From NCBI RefSeq assembly GCF_008692035.1, contig NZ_VTFG01000001.1, positions 124,001 to 188,000 of the forward strand: a DNA stretch of 64,000 nt, written 5' to 3'. The position numbers and the translations under genes are program-made. The stretch is from Pseudomonas marginalis (lineage in GTDB: Bacteria; Pseudomonadota; Gammaproteobacteria; Pseudomonadales; Pseudomonadaceae). Every line of letters starts with the position of its first letter. The stretch's first letter is position 1. Below, in pieces: positions 41,684-50,993 of the stretch. The notes beneath the pieces are model-generated. The model saw only the letters and a list, made by a program, of their open reading frames with translations. It was not told the origin of the DNA and did not search any database.

Positions 41684-42494
41684 ACCCCTGGTGAGCCTGC
41701 GGGATGTGCACTTGTCGTTCGGCGCCAACCCGGTGCTCAAGGGCATCGACCTCGACGTGCTGCGCGGCCAGGCCGTGTCGATCATCGGCCCGTCGGGCTC
41801 GGGCAAGTCCACGATCCTGCGCTGCATCACCGGGCTGTTGCAGCCCCAGCGCGGCAGCATTCGCGTGGACCAGACCCAGGTCGACAGCCTGGTCCAGGAA
41901 GCCCAGCGCATCGAGTTGCGCAAGCGCGTCGGCTTTGTGTTCCAGCAATACAACCTGTTCCCGCACTTGTCGGTGCTGGAAAACCTGGTGATCGCCCCGC
42001 GCAAGGTGCTCGGTCGCAGCCGTGCCGATGCGGAAAAAGACGCGCGGGCGCTGCTGGCCAAGGTGCGCATGGAGCACAAGGCCGATGCGTACCCGGGCCA
42101 GTTGTCCGGCGGCCAGCAGCAGCGCGTGGCGATTGCCCGCGCCCTGGCGATGCGCCCGGAGCTGATCCTGTTTGACGAAGTGACCTCGGCGCTCGACCCG
42201 GAAACCGTCGGCGAAGTGCTGACGGTGATCCGCGAGTTGACCGAAGAGGGCATGACCTGCGTGCTGGTCACCCACGAAATGCGCTTCGCCGAAGAGATCA
42301 GCGACGTCGTGTACTTCACCGAAAACGGCGTGATTGTCGAGCATGGCAGCGCCGCGCAGATCTTCCAGAACCCTGGCAACGAACGCACCCAGACGTTCCT
42401 GCGCCATGCCTTGGGCGATTCGGGGCGCCGTGGCCCCATCCACCATGACCCGTACCTGTTGACCCATTTGAGCCGTTACAGCCTGTCAGTCTGA
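41670..42494 (+). CDS. Polar amino acid ABC transporter ATPase (GlnQ/HisP type)
   Basis: 274-residue ATPase with Walker A IGPSGSGKST, Q-loop FVFQQYNLFPHLSVLEN, signature LSGGQQQRVAIARAL and Walker B LILFDEVTSALDPE, then VTHEMRFAEEISDVV. The FPHLSVLEN and VTHEM patterns are typical of the polar amino acid group. It drives import with the two permeases and two binding proteins of the same operon. The thiol dioxygenase gene starts 16 bp downstream. Confidence 0.93.
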   Translation: MPSTEPLVSLRDVHLSFGANPVLKGIDLDVLRGQAVSIIGPSGSGKSTILRCITGLLQPQRGSIRVDQTQVDSLVQEAQRIELRKRVGFVFQQYNLFPHLSVLENLVIAPRKVLGRSRADAEKDARALLAKVRMEHKADAYPGQLSGGQQQRVAIARALAMRPELILFDEVTSALDPETVGEVLTVIRELTEEGMTCVLVTHEMRFAEEISDVVYFTENGVIVEHGSAAQIFQNPGNERTQTFLRHALGDSGRRGPIHHDPYLLTHLSRYSLSV

Positions 42495-42510
42495 TAAGAG
42501 GAAAACCGTG

Positions 42511-43104
42511 ATGAGCAACGCAAACCGTGCCGCCGTGATCGAGGCGTTTTTGCAGCAGATCCGCGTCATCAACCAGCGCGGCGTAGACCGTGCGGCCCTG
42601 GTGGAAATCGTCGGCCTGCTGGAGCAATTGGCCGAGCGCCGCGACCTGTTCAACTTCGAGGCATTCCCCGCACCTGTGCCAGGGCAGGGCAGCACCGCAT
42701 TCCGCTATCGCCTCAACGACGACGGCGATACGCCGACCCTGTACCTCAACTCGCTGTTGCCGGGCAAAAGCACGCTCCCGCACAACCATGAGACCTGGGC
42801 GATCATCAGCGCGGTGGAAGGCCAGGAGATCAACTACGTCTATGCGCGCAATGACGAAGGCCGCGAACCGGGCTTCACCACCCTCAGCCTGGAGAAAGAA
42901 GTGATCGTGCAGCCAGGCACGTCGATCTCGTTCCTCGGTGAAGACCTGCATGGCATCAAGGTTGAAGGTGAGCAGGCAACGTTGCATTTCCACCTGTATG
43001 GCTTGCCGTTGGAATCCCTCAATGGCCGCTACGGCGTGGACGCGGACGGCCGCATCCTCAACTACAACGCCTCGCAGATGGCGCCGTCTATTCGCGCTTA
43101 CTGA
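42511..43104 (+). CDS. Cysteine dioxygenase-type thiol dioxygenase
   Basis: 197-residue single-cupin enzyme of the CDO family, which oxidises a thiol (cysteine or 3-mercaptopropionate) to the sulfinic acid with a three-His iron centre. LPHNHETWAIISAVEGQE supplies two histidines and FLGEDLHGIKVEGEQ the third. The C-terminal HFHLYGLPLES and the conserved serine/histidine/tyrosine region fit. A pseudomonad homologue in P. aeruginosa is known as a 3-mercaptopropionate dioxygenase and lies beside a multi-rhodanese gene. ATG at 42511 is preferred to GTG at 42508. It ends the uptake operon and is followed by a REP pair. Confidence 0.9.
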   Translation: MSNANRAAVIEAFLQQIRVINQRGVDRAALVEIVGLLEQLAERRDLFNFEAFPAPVPGQGSTAFRYRLNDDGDTPTLYLNSLLPGKSTLPHNHETWAIISAVEGQEINYVYARNDEGREPGFTTLSLEKEVIVQPGTSISFLGEDLHGIKVEGEQATLHFHLYGLPLESLNGRYGVDADGRILNYNASQMAPSIRAY

Positions 43105-43128
43105 TCGCGGGGTGTCAACCGGATCAAA

Positions 43129-43217
43129 TGTGGGAGGGGGCTTGCCCCCGATGGCAGAGTGCCAGTCACCGGATGGATTAACTGACACGCCCTCATCGGG
43201 GGCAAGCCCCCCCCACA
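43129..43217. repeat. REP-type inverted pair between dioxygenase and rhodanese-lyase genes
   Basis: The arms are TGTGGGAGGGGGCTTGCCCC at 43129 onward to 43152 and ATCGGGGGCAAGCCCCCCCC at 43195 onward to 43217, with about 42 bp between. This is the best-preserved member of the family in the window. It splits an otherwise continuous sulfur operon and may set expression by stabilising the upstream mRNA. Confidence 0.9.
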
Positions 43218-43259
43218 GTTGGTGTTGCAGTCACTTTTCTCTTAATTGTTGGGACTTCC

Positions 43260-45962
43260 ATGAGCCAGACCATCACCCCACTTCAACTGCAGCAATGGCT
43301 GTTCGATGGGCAGGAAATCGCCGTGTTCGACGTGCGCGAGCACGGGCAATACGGCGAAGCCCACCTGTTCCATGGGGTGAACCTGCCCTATAGCCGCCTG
43401 GAGCTGGAAGTACGCCGCCTGGCGCCCAACCCGCAGGTGCGGCTGGTGATCTATGACCAGGATGGCGGCGAGGTGGCGGCGCTGGTTGCCGCGCGTTTGC
43501 AGGCGCTGGGCTACCGCTGCGTGCATGTGCTGGAGGGCGGTGCCGAGGGTTGGCAGGCGGCGGGGTTGCAGCTGTTTGCCGGTGTGCACGTACCGTCCAA
43601 GGCCTTTGGTGAGTTAGTGGAAGAGGCCAGTCACACGCCCCATGTCACTGCGCGGCAGCTGGCGGATTGGCAGGCGCGCGGCGAGCCGCTGGTGGTGCTG
43701 GACGGACGACCGTTCGAGGAGTACCGCAAGATGACCATCCCCGGTTCCATCTGCTGCCCCAACGGTGAGCTGGGCTACCGCGTACAGGACCTGGTGCCGG
43801 ATGAAAGCACGCCCGTCGTTATCAACTGTGCAGGACGCACCCGCAGCATTATCGGCGCCCAGACCCTGATCAACCTGGGCCTGAAAAACCCTGTCTATGC
43901 CTTGGAAAACGGGACCCAGGGCTGGTACCTGGAAGATTTCCAGCTGGAACATGGCAGTACTCGGCGCTATGCCGATCAGGTCAGCACTGACCTGGCTCGG
44001 CAGCGCCTGGCTGCGCGGCAATTGGCAGAGCGGTCAGGGGTGGTGACGGTATCGGCGGATCAGGTTCGACAATGGGCCGAGGACGCGCAACGCAGCCTGT
44101 TCCTGTGTGATGTGCGCACCGCTGAAGAGTTTGCCCTTGGCTCGTTGCCAGGCGCGCAACATACACCGGGCGGGCAGTTGATCCAGTCCACCGACTTGTA
44201 TATCGGCGTGCGCCAGGCACGCATCGTGCTGGTGGACAGCGATGGTGTGCGTGCGCCGATTGTCGCCAGTTGGCTGCGTCAACTCGGGCACGAAGCCTAT
44301 GTGCTCAGCGGTGGTATCGACAGCGGCCTGGCGCTGCCGGTGTTGCCGACGGTGGCGTACGAGCCGTTGCCGCTGATCAGCGCCCAGGCCCTGGCGCTGG
44401 AATTGAGCGATGTGAACCTGATCGACCTGCGCCCGAGCATGGCCTACCGCAAGGGCCATATTGCCGGGTCCCGCTGGTCGATTCGTGCGCGGCTCAAGAC
44501 CGATCATCGTCCCTTGGTGTTGGTGGCGGATGACCCGGCATTGGCGGCCTTTGCTGCCGAAGGCCTGTCGGCCAGGTTGCTCGACGGTGGCTTCGCTGCC
44601 TGGGTCTCGGCCGGCCTGCCGGTCAACCAAGATCCGCAGACACCGCCCGACGCCGAGTGCATCGACTTCCTGTTTTTCACCCACGACCGTCACAGCGGCA
44701 ACAAGGACGCCGCGCGCCAGTACCTGGCCTGGGAAATCGGCCTGCTCGCACAAATGAGCGAAGCGGAAATCGCCAGCTTCAAGCCGCTGGTACCTGTGTC
44801 GCGGGTGCGCACGCGCTTGATCCATGCCGCGCGTACCGAAAAAGGCCACGGCGGCCGCGCCGTCAACGTACCCGTCACGCGCCTGAGCACCGTGCTGTTC
44901 GACAACCTGGCGCAGATGCGCGACGCCCGTGCCCGCCGCGACAGCGAACGGGTGCTCAGCTACGGCGCGCGTGGCAACCCGACCTCCCATGCGCTGGAAG
45001 ACCTGGTCACCGAGCTGGAGGGCGGCTTTCGCACACGGCTCTACGGTACGGGCCTGGCGGCGGCGGCCCAGGTGTTCCTGGCCTACCTGCGCCCCGGCGA
45101 TCATGTGCTGATCACCGACGCGGTGTATTCCCCGGTGCGCAAGCTGGCACGGGAATTCCTCCAGCCGTTCGGCATCGAGGTCGGCTACTTCGCACCCGAT
45201 GGCAAGGGGCTGGAAGCGCAACTGCAAGCCAATACCCGGCTGGTCTACGCCGAAGTGCCGGGCTCACTGTTGTATGAGCTGTGCGATCTGCCGGCGATTG
45301 CCGCGTTGTGCAAGCCTCGCGACATCCTGCTCGCCGTCGACAACACCTGGGGCTCGGGCTACCTGTACCGGCCACTGGCGTTGGGCGCGGATATTTCGAT
45401 CATGGCCCTGACCAAATACCTCGGCGGCCACAGCGACGTGATGATGGGCAGCGTGTGCACCACACCAGCGGCCTGGCCGGCGCTGGGCAGGATGAGCGAC
45501 ACCTTCGGCAACGCGGTGAGTGCCGACGACGCCTACCTGATCCTGCGCGGCGCCCGCACCCTGGCCTCGCGCCTGGATGTGCACGAACGCCAGGCCGTGG
45601 ACATCGCCCTGTGGTTGCAGGGGCAACCCCAGGTCAAGCGCGTGTTCCACCCGGCCTTGCCCGGGCATCCGGGGCATGGGTTGTGGCGCCGGGACTTCAC
45701 CGGCAGCAATGGCTTGGTGTCGTTTGAACTGGTGAATGCCGAGGCCGCCTACGTCGAGCGGTTTATCGACGGCTTGCAGCTGTTCGGCCTGGGCGCTTCG
45801 TGGGGCGGCTATGAAAGCCTGGTCACCGTGGCCGACACCGGCGACCGCGACAGTGCGGCGGACCGTGGGCTGAACCCGGTGGTGCGCCTGCATATCGGTC
45901 TGGAAGATGTGGCGGCATTGATCGAGGATCTGCAACGCGGCTTTGCACGTGCCGTTCTGTGA
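43260..45962 (+). CDS. Fusion of four rhodanese domains to a PLP cystathionine beta/gamma-lyase-type domain
   Basis: 900-residue fusion. Rhodanese-like domains lie at about 1-115, 125-235, 260-355 and 370-460. Only domain 2 has the sulfur-carrying cysteine, C190 in VINCAGRTRSIIGA; domains 1, 3 and 4 have Asp or other residues there (IYDQDGG, VDSDGVR, VADDPAL). The C-terminal part from about 510 is a Cys/Met-metabolism PLP enzyme with the PLP lysine K719 in IMALTKYLGGHSDVMMG. A lyase that frees sulfur (as persulfide or sulfide) joined to a sulfur acceptor is a plausible channelling device. P. aeruginosa has a four-rhodanese protein beside its thiol dioxygenase, without this lyase as far as I recall. 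Confidence 0.9.
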   Translation: MSQTITPLQLQQWLFDGQEIAVFDVREHGQYGEAHLFHGVNLPYSRLELEVRRLAPNPQVRLVIYDQDGGEVAALVAARLQALGYRCVHVLEGGAEGWQAAGLQLFAGVHVPSKAFGELVEEASHTPHVTARQLADWQARGEPLVVLDGRPFEEYRKMTIPGSICCPNGELGYRVQDLVPDESTPVVINCAGRTRSIIGAQTLINLGLKNPVYALENGTQGWYLEDFQLEHGSTRRYADQVSTDLARQRLAARQLAERSGVVTVSADQVRQWAEDAQRSLFLCDVRTAEEFALGSLPGAQHTPGGQLIQSTDLYIGVRQARIVLVDSDGVRAPIVASWLRQLGHEAYVLSGGIDSGLALPVLPTVAYEPLPLISAQALALELSDVNLIDLRPSMAYRKGHIAGSRWSIRARLKTDHRPLVLVADDPALAAFAAEGLSARLLDGGFAAWVSAGLPVNQDPQTPPDAECIDFLFFTHDRHSGNKDAARQYLAWEIGLLAQMSEAEIASFKPLVPVSRVRTRLIHAARTEKGHGGRAVNVPVTRLSTVLFDNLAQMRDARARRDSERVLSYGARGNPTSHALEDLVTELEGGFRTRLYGTGLAAAAQVFLAYLRPGDHVLITDAVYSPVRKLAREFLQPFGIEVGYFAPDGKGLEAQLQANTRLVYAEVPGSLLYELCDLPAIAALCKPRDILLAVDNTWGSGYLYRPLALGADISIMALTKYLGGHSDVMMGSVCTTPAAWPALGRMSDTFGNAVSADDAYLILRGARTLASRLDVHERQAVDIALWLQGQPQVKRVFHPALPGHPGHGLWRRDFTGSNGLVSFELVNAEAAYVERFIDGLQLFGLGASWGGYESLVTVADTGDRDSAADRGLNPVVRLHIGLEDVAALIEDLQRGFARAVL

Positions 45963-46054
45963 CCGACAGGTTCTGTAATAAAAACGCCATTGCGCTGGGG
46001 ATTAAATTCGGGACGGGCTATTTTGGTGCATCTCAATAACTAGAGTAGCCATGG

Positions 46055-47779
46055 ATGAAATACCAACCCTTCAGCCGCACACTGATTGCCACCGCCCTGG
46101 TGTTGACGGTCAGCGGCGTGCAAGCCGCGTCCCAGGCCCCGGTGGCCGGTGAAAATGGCATGGTGGTGACCGCCCAGCATTTGGCCACGCATGTCGGCGT
46201 GGATGTACTCAAGGCCGGCGGTAACGCGGTGGATGCCGCCGTGGCGGTCGGCTACGCGCTGGCGGTGGTGTACCCGGCGGCGGGTAACCTGGGCGGCGGC
46301 GGGTTCATGACCGTGCAACTGGCGGATGGGCGCAAGACCTTCCTCGACTTCCGCGAAAAGGCCCCGTTGGCGGCCACCGCCGATATGTACCTGGACAAGG
46401 CCGGCAATGTGGTCGAAGGCCTGAGTGCCAAGGGGCACCTGGCGGTCGGCGTGCCCGGCACCGTGTCCGGCATGGAGCTGGCCCTGAGCAAGTACGGCAC
46501 CCTCAAGCGCGCCCAGGTGATTGCCCCGGCGATCAAGCTGGCGGAAAACGGCTTTGCCCTGGAGCAGGGCGATATCGACCTGCTGCACACCGCCACCGGT
46601 GAGTTCGAAAAAGACAAGGATATGCGCGGGATCTTCCTGCACAACGGCCAGCCGCTGCAGGTCGGCCAGAAGCTGGTGCAGAAAGACCTGGCCAGGACCC
46701 TCAAGGAAATCTCCGCCAAGGGCAGCGACGGTTTCTATAAGGGTTGGGTCGCCAAGGCCCTGGTGGATTCCAGCCAGGCCGGCAAGGGCATCATCACCCA
46801 GTCCGACTTGGACAAGTACAAGACCCGCGAACTGGCGCCCATCGAGTGCGACTACCGCGGCTACCACGTGGTCTCGGCACCGCCGCCAAGCTCGGGCGGC
46901 GTGGTGATCTGCCAGATCATGAACATCCTCGAAGGCTACCCGATGGCCGACCTGGGCTATCACTCGGCCCAGGGCCTGCACTACCAGATCGAAGCCATGC
47001 GTCACGCCTACGTGGACCGTAACAGCTACCTGGGCGATCCGGATTTCGTGAAGAACCCGATCGAGCATCTGCTGGACAAGAACTACGCGGCCAAGCTGCG
47101 TGACGCCATCGAGCCGCAGAAGGCCGGGGATTCCCAGGCGATCAAGCCGGGTGTGTCTCCGCACGAAGGCAATAACACCACGCACTACTCGATCGTGGAC
47201 AAGTGGGGCAACGCGGTCTCTGTCACTTACACCCTCAACGACTGGTTCGGTGCGGGCGTGATGGCGAGCAAGACCGGGGTGATCCTCAACGATGAAATGG
47301 ATGACTTCACCGTCAAGGTCGGGGTGCCGAACATGTACGGCCTGGTCCAGGGTGAAGCCAACGCCATCGCACCGGGCAAGGCGCCGCTGTCGTCGATGAG
47401 CCCTACCATCGTGACCAAGGACGGCAAGGCCGTGATGGTCGTAGGTACGCCGGGCGGCAGCCGCATCATTACCGCGACCCTGCTGACCATCCTGAATGTC
47501 ATCGACTACAAGATGAATATCCAGGAAGCCGTGGACGCGCCGCGTTTCCACCAGCAATGGATGCCGGAAACCACCAACCTGGAGACCTTCGCGGTCAGCC
47601 CGGACACCCAGAAGATTCTGGAAAGCTGGGGCCACAAGTTTGCCGGGCCGCAGGATGCCAACCACCTGGCGGCGATCCTGGTGGGGGCACCGTCCCTGGA
47701 TGGCAAGCCGGTGGGCAACAACCGCTTCTATGGCGCGAATGACCCGCGTCGTAATACCGGCCTGTCGCTGGGCTACTAA
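46055..47779 (+). CDS. ggt: Gamma-glutamyltransferase
   Basis: 574-residue periplasmic N-terminal nucleophile hydrolase that transfers or hydrolyses the gamma-glutamyl group of glutathione. Signal peptide ALVLTVSGVQA. NLGGGGFMTVQLADG, DFREKAP and GVPGTVSGMELAL lie in the large subunit. EGNNTTHYSIVD contains the autocleavage/catalytic threonine, T375, giving a small subunit of about 200 residues. GLVQGEANAIAPGKAPLSSM-type and GTPGGSRIITATL are also typical. It releases Cys-Gly from glutathione, consistent with the thiol-amino-acid theme of the preceding operon, although it may be regulated on its own. Confidence 0.95.
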   Translation: MKYQPFSRTLIATALVLTVSGVQAASQAPVAGENGMVVTAQHLATHVGVDVLKAGGNAVDAAVAVGYALAVVYPAAGNLGGGGFMTVQLADGRKTFLDFREKAPLAATADMYLDKAGNVVEGLSAKGHLAVGVPGTVSGMELALSKYGTLKRAQVIAPAIKLAENGFALEQGDIDLLHTATGEFEKDKDMRGIFLHNGQPLQVGQKLVQKDLARTLKEISAKGSDGFYKGWVAKALVDSSQAGKGIITQSDLDKYKTRELAPIECDYRGYHVVSAPPPSSGGVVICQIMNILEGYPMADLGYHSAQGLHYQIEAMRHAYVDRNSYLGDPDFVKNPIEHLLDKNYAAKLRDAIEPQKAGDSQAIKPGVSPHEGNNTTHYSIVDKWGNAVSVTYTLNDWFGAGVMASKTGVILNDEMDDFTVKVGVPNMYGLVQGEANAIAPGKAPLSSMSPTIVTKDGKAVMVVGTPGGSRIITATLLTILNVIDYKMNIQEAVDAPRFHQQWMPETTNLETFAVSPDTQKILESWGHKFAGPQDANHLAAILVGAPSLDGKPVGNNRFYGANDPRRNTGLSLGY

Positions 47780-47794
47780 CCCCCCCCTAAAACC

Positions 47795-47831
47795 AAACAC
47801 CGCGTCCTGTCTGGCAGGCTGCGGTGTTTTT
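47795..47831 (+). terminator. Rho-independent terminator after ggt
   Basis: AAACACCGC pairs with GCGGTGTTT, with an inner CCTG/CAGG pairing, followed by five T residues. A nearly identical hairpin is at 56804-56840, and both are followed by ATTGGGGC and a REP half element, so hairpin plus REP seems to be a repeated module. Confidence 0.85.
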
Positions 47832-47834
47832 ATT

Positions 47835-47879
47835 GGGGCGGCTTCGCCACCCAGCGCGGGGCAAGCCCGCTCACTACAA
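47835..47879. repeat. REP-type half element fused to terminator
   Basis: GGGGCGGCTTCGCCACCCAG then GCGCGGGGCAAGCCCGCTCAC is a single arm of the family seen at 30348-30480 and 56754-56886. Its end overlaps the 3' end of the convergent kinase gene (stop at 47874), so the repeat forms part of that gene's tail. Confidence 0.8.
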
Positions 47880-48392
47880 CAGCTGTTCTACCGCAGCAAA
47901 CGCGGCGGTGCGGCGCTCCTCCCAACTCCCCCTGATGACCACCACCGCCTGTCGATGCGCCTGCATCCACGCCAGGCTGTCCTGGAAAAACGCCTGGCGG
48001 TCGGCCAGTTCCGGTTGGCAGCGCTGCCCGTCGGCGGTCCATTCCACATCATCCGGCGACAGCAGCAGGTGCAGGTCGTAGTGACGCGCCAGCAGTTCGT
48101 CGTCGAGCCATGCCGGGTAGTCTCCGAACAGGGTCTGGCTCCAGAGTTTGTTGGTCAGCAGGTGCGTGTCGAGGACCAGCAGGCGCGGCTGCCGGGCGCG
48201 GGCGGCATCTTCCCAGGCCAGTTGGCCGTGGGCGATGGCCGGGATATCCGCCAGGCTGGTGTCGCGCTGGTGGCGGTCCATGAAATCGCGCACGTATTCA
48301 CGCACCATCAGCCCACCGAAATGCGCGTGCAACTCGGCAGCCAGCCAGCTTTTACCGCTGGATTCGGGTCCGGCCAGTACCACCACCTTCAT
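47874..48392 (-). CDS. NadR-type nicotinamide riboside kinase (AAA/P-loop ATPase)
   Basis: 172-residue P-loop kinase (MKVVVLAGPESSGKSWLA, Walker A at 8-15). The pattern of VREYVRDFMDRH, LVLDTHLLTNKLWSQTLFG and LLLSPDDVEWTADGQR matches the C-terminal nicotinamide riboside kinase domain of NadR. The ATG at 48392 overlaps the pnuC stop by 4 bp. It phosphorylates nicotinamide riboside to NMN and so traps the vitamin brought in by PnuC. Confidence 0.88.
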   Translation of the reverse strand: MKVVVLAGPESSGKSWLAAELHAHFGGLMVREYVRDFMDRHQRDTSLADIPAIAHGQLAWEDAARARQPRLLVLDTHLLTNKLWSQTLFGDYPAWLDDELLARHYDLHLLLSPDDVEWTADGQRCQPELADRQAFFQDSLAWMQAHRQAVVVIRGSWEERRTAAFAAVEQLL

Positions 48393-48952
48393 GGTTGCAA
48401 CGCCGGGTCGGCGCGCCATTCACGCCAGCCTTGCACGGCGATCACGGTGAACAGGGCGTAGAGCGCAGCGGTGAGGTACAAGCCCTTGTAGAGGAACAGC
48501 CCGACAAAAATCACGTCCACGGTGATCCACAGCGGCCAGCATTGCACGCGTTTCTGCGCCATCCACATTTGCGCCACCAGGCTGAAACCGGTGAGGGCGG
48601 CATCCAGCCAGGGTTGCGCGGCGTCGGTCCAGTGCGCCATCGCAGCGCCCAGCAGCAGGCTGCCGACCGCACCGATGGTCATGCTGATCATGATTGCCGG
48701 CCAACCCAGGCGGGTGACCTGGCGCCCTTGCCTGACCTCGCCGGCGCGGGTCCACTGCCACCAGCCGTAGACTTGCAGGGCGGCGTAGACCACTTGCAGC
48801 AGCATGTCGGAATAGAGCTTCACGTCATAGAACACCCAGGTGTACAGCAACACCATCACCAGGCCGATGGGCCAGCACCAGGGGTTTTGCTTGACCGTCA
48901 GCCAGACAGCGATCACCCCCAGGGCGGCGGCGAACAGTTCAAGCCCGGACAT
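48389..48952 (-). CDS. pnuC: PnuC-type nicotinamide riboside transporter
   Basis: 187-residue membrane protein with seven or so hydrophobic helices (MSGLELFAAALGVIAVWLTV, QNPWCWPIGLVMVLLYTWVF, YAALQVYGWWQWTRAG). QVYGWWQW is the PnuC hallmark and NPWCWPIG forms part of the substrate site. The start chosen at 48952 lies inside a longer frame without a better site. It is transcribed with the kinase gene, so riboside uptake and phosphorylation go together. No riboswitch was identified upstream. Confidence 0.92.
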   Translation of the reverse strand: MSGLELFAAALGVIAVWLTVKQNPWCWPIGLVMVLLYTWVFYDVKLYSDMLLQVVYAALQVYGWWQWTRAGEVRQGRQVTRLGWPAIMISMTIGAVGSLLLGAAMAHWTDAAQPWLDAALTGFSLVAQMWMAQKRVQCWPLWITVDVIFVGLFLYKGLYLTAALYALFTVIAVQGWREWRADPALQP

Positions 48953-49026
48953 GGCGGTTCCTTGGGAGAGTGGGAGAGGGCGGGGATTGTAACCAGAGGC
49001 CAGCAATCTTCAAAACACAGTAAGGC

Positions 49027-49120
49027 AAATGTGGGAGAGGGCTTGCCCCGATAGCGGAGGGTCAGCTGCACATATGCAGACTGATGTATCGCCATCGGGG
49101 TGTAGCCCCCTCCCACATTT
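49027..49120. repeat. REP-type inverted pair between pnuC and the chemoreceptor gene
   Basis: Arms AAATGTGGGAGAGGGCTTGC (49027 onward to 49052) and ATCGGGGTGTAGCCCCCTCC (49094 onward to 49120) are complementary, same family as 43129-43217. It lies between the convergently or serially read minus genes and could terminate chemoreceptor transcription. Confidence 0.85.
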
Positions 49121-49129
49121 GGAGCAGTG

Positions 49130-50764
49130 TTAGACCTTGAACTGGCGCAAGAGGCCGTCGAGCTGCTCGCTCAGCCCGCGTAAATGCACGCTGGCCACGT
49201 TGGACTGCTCGGCCGCCATTGCGGTGCTGTGGGACAGGCTCGCAGCCTGGGTGACGTTCTGGTTGATGTCTTCCACCACATGGGCCTGTTGCAGGGTGGC
49301 GCTGGCAATCGAGGCATTCAAACCGTTGAGGTTGTGCAGCGCCTGGCCGATGGCGGTAAGGCTGGCACCGGCCTGGCCGGCTTGTTCGATGGTCAGTTGC
49401 GAGGCGCTGTGGCTGTCGCTGATCACCTTGACCGCGGCTTCCGAGTGACCTTGCAGGCGCTCGATCATCGCCTGGATCTCGGCGGTGGATTTTTGCGTGC
49501 GCTGGGCCAGCAGGCGGACTTCATCGGCCACCACGGCAAAACCACGGCCTTGTTCCCCGGCGCGCGCCGCTTCGATGGCGGCGTTGAGGGCCAGCAGGTT
49601 GGTCTGGTCGGCGATGGAGCGGATCACTTCCAACACGCCACCGATCTGCGTGCTTTCGCTGGACAAGGTGCGGATCACTTCCACGGCCTGGCTGATGGTG
49701 GTGGAGAGCTGGTCGATCTGCTGCAGGCTGCTGTCGATATTGACCTGGCCTTGCTGCGCCTGGGCCTGGGCATCGCGCATTTCGCTGGCGGCGTGTTCGG
49801 CGTTCTTGGCCACGTCCTGCACGCCGTAGGTGACTTCATTGATGGCGGTGGCCACCAGTTCCATCTGCTGGGACTGCTGCTGGCTGCGGTCGTGGGCCTG
49901 GGTCGCGTTGTTGCCCAGTTCCGTGGAGGACTGGCCCAGGGCGTTGGCGCACACCTGCAACTGGCTGACGACCTGGCGCAGCTTGGCCGTGAAGGTGTTG
50001 AAGTGCTGGGACAGCTGGGTGACTTCGTCGCGGCCGTGGGTGTCGAGGCTGCGGGTCAGGTCGCTTTCGCCGCTGGCGATGTTGCCCATGGCGTTCACCG
50101 CATCCTGCAGGGGGCGCACGATGCTGCGGGCAATCAGCGATACGAGCAGGGCCATCACCAGTGCGATGCCGAGGACGATAAGCGAGGCCTTCCACACTTG
50201 GCTGTTGAACTCGGCCTGCACATCGTCCACGTACACGCCGGAGCCGATGATCCAGCCCCACGGCTCGAACAACTGGATATACGAGGTTTTCGCCACCGGC
50301 GCCTCCGCGCCCGGCTTCGGCCAGCGGTAGTTGATGATGCCGGCACCCTTGGCCTTGGCCAGGATCACGAACTCGTTGAACACGGCAAACCCGTCGGGAT
50401 CGCGGATGGCCGAGAGGTTCTGGCCGTCCAGCTTGGGGTTGGCCGGGTGCATGATCATCACGGGGGTGAGGTCATTGATCCAGAAATAGTCGTCGTGGTC
50501 ATAGCGCAAGCCGCGCACCGCGCTCAGGGCTTGTTTTTGCGCGGCTTCGCGGGTCATCACGCCGGTGGTTTCGAGGCTGTGATAAAACGTCAGGATCCCG
50601 CTGGCGGTCTGGACCACGTGCTGGGTCTGCTGGCGCTTGGCCTGGTACAGGTCGTCGTGGATCTGCTTGAGCATCAGCAAACCCAGGGCCATCAGCATCA
50701 GCACGGCGACGATCAGGATCATCCAGAGGCGTCGGCTGATCGACATATTGCGCAAACTGTTCAT
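49130..50764 (-). CDS. Methyl-accepting chemotaxis protein with single Cache sensor
   Basis: 544-residue transmembrane chemoreceptor. TM1 is at about 13-34 ([17 protein letters not shown]). The periplasmic sCache_2-type sensor contains [20 protein letters not shown] and [20 protein letters not shown]2 is at about 190-212, followed by HAMP ([15 protein letters not shown]). The cytoplasmic hairpin tip reads [20 protein letters not shown] then [14 protein letters not shown]. The last residues are LLRQFKV, without a CheR-binding pentapeptide. Small organic acids are common ligands for this sensor type, but the ligand is not determined. Confidence 0.93.
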   Translation of the reverse strand: MNSLRNMSISRRLWMILIVAVLMLMALGLLMLKQIHDDLYQAKRQQTQHVVQTASGILTFYHSLETTGVMTREAAQKQALSAVRGLRYDHDDYFWINDLTPVMIMHPANPKLDGQNLSAIRDPDGFAVFNEFVILAKAKGAGIINYRWPKPGAEAPVAKTSYIQLFEPWGWIIGSGVYVDDVQAEFNSQVWKASLIVLGIALVMALLVSLIARSIVRPLQDAVNAMGNIASGESDLTRSLDTHGRDEVTQLSQHFNTFTAKLRQVVSQLQVCANALGQSSTELGNNATQAHDRSQQQSQQMELVATAINEVTYGVQDVAKNAEHAASEMRDAQAQAQQGQVNIDSSLQQIDQLSTTISQAVEVIRTLSSESTQIGGVLEVIRSIADQTNLLALNAAIEAARAGEQGRGFAVVADEVRLLAQRTQKSTAEIQAMIERLQGHSEAAVKVISDSHSASQLTIEQAGQAGASLTAIGQALHNLNGLNASIASATLQQAHVVEDINQNVTQAASLSHSTAMAAEQSNVASVHLRGLSEQLDGLLRQFKV

Positions 50765-50993
50765 CGTCCTGTCACTCCGGGCTTTTTATAATTGTGGGCG
50801 TCGCATCGACTTTTACGCCTCGTCTGATAGGCTTTCGGCCTGAAATCGCAAAACCTGAGTACTGCCTGATTTTTCACAGAATTTTTGCAGGCCGGCATTG
50901 ACCATGGTCAACACCGGGCACTTGAGTGCGCTCGTCAGTGAACCATTAAAAGATTGATAAGGCATGCCACAGCGCATGACCTTTGGGGGAAGC

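Noticed and set aside
49184..50791. 535-codon plus-strand frame over the chemoreceptor gene
   Set aside because: Antisense shadow of an intact methyl-accepting protein.
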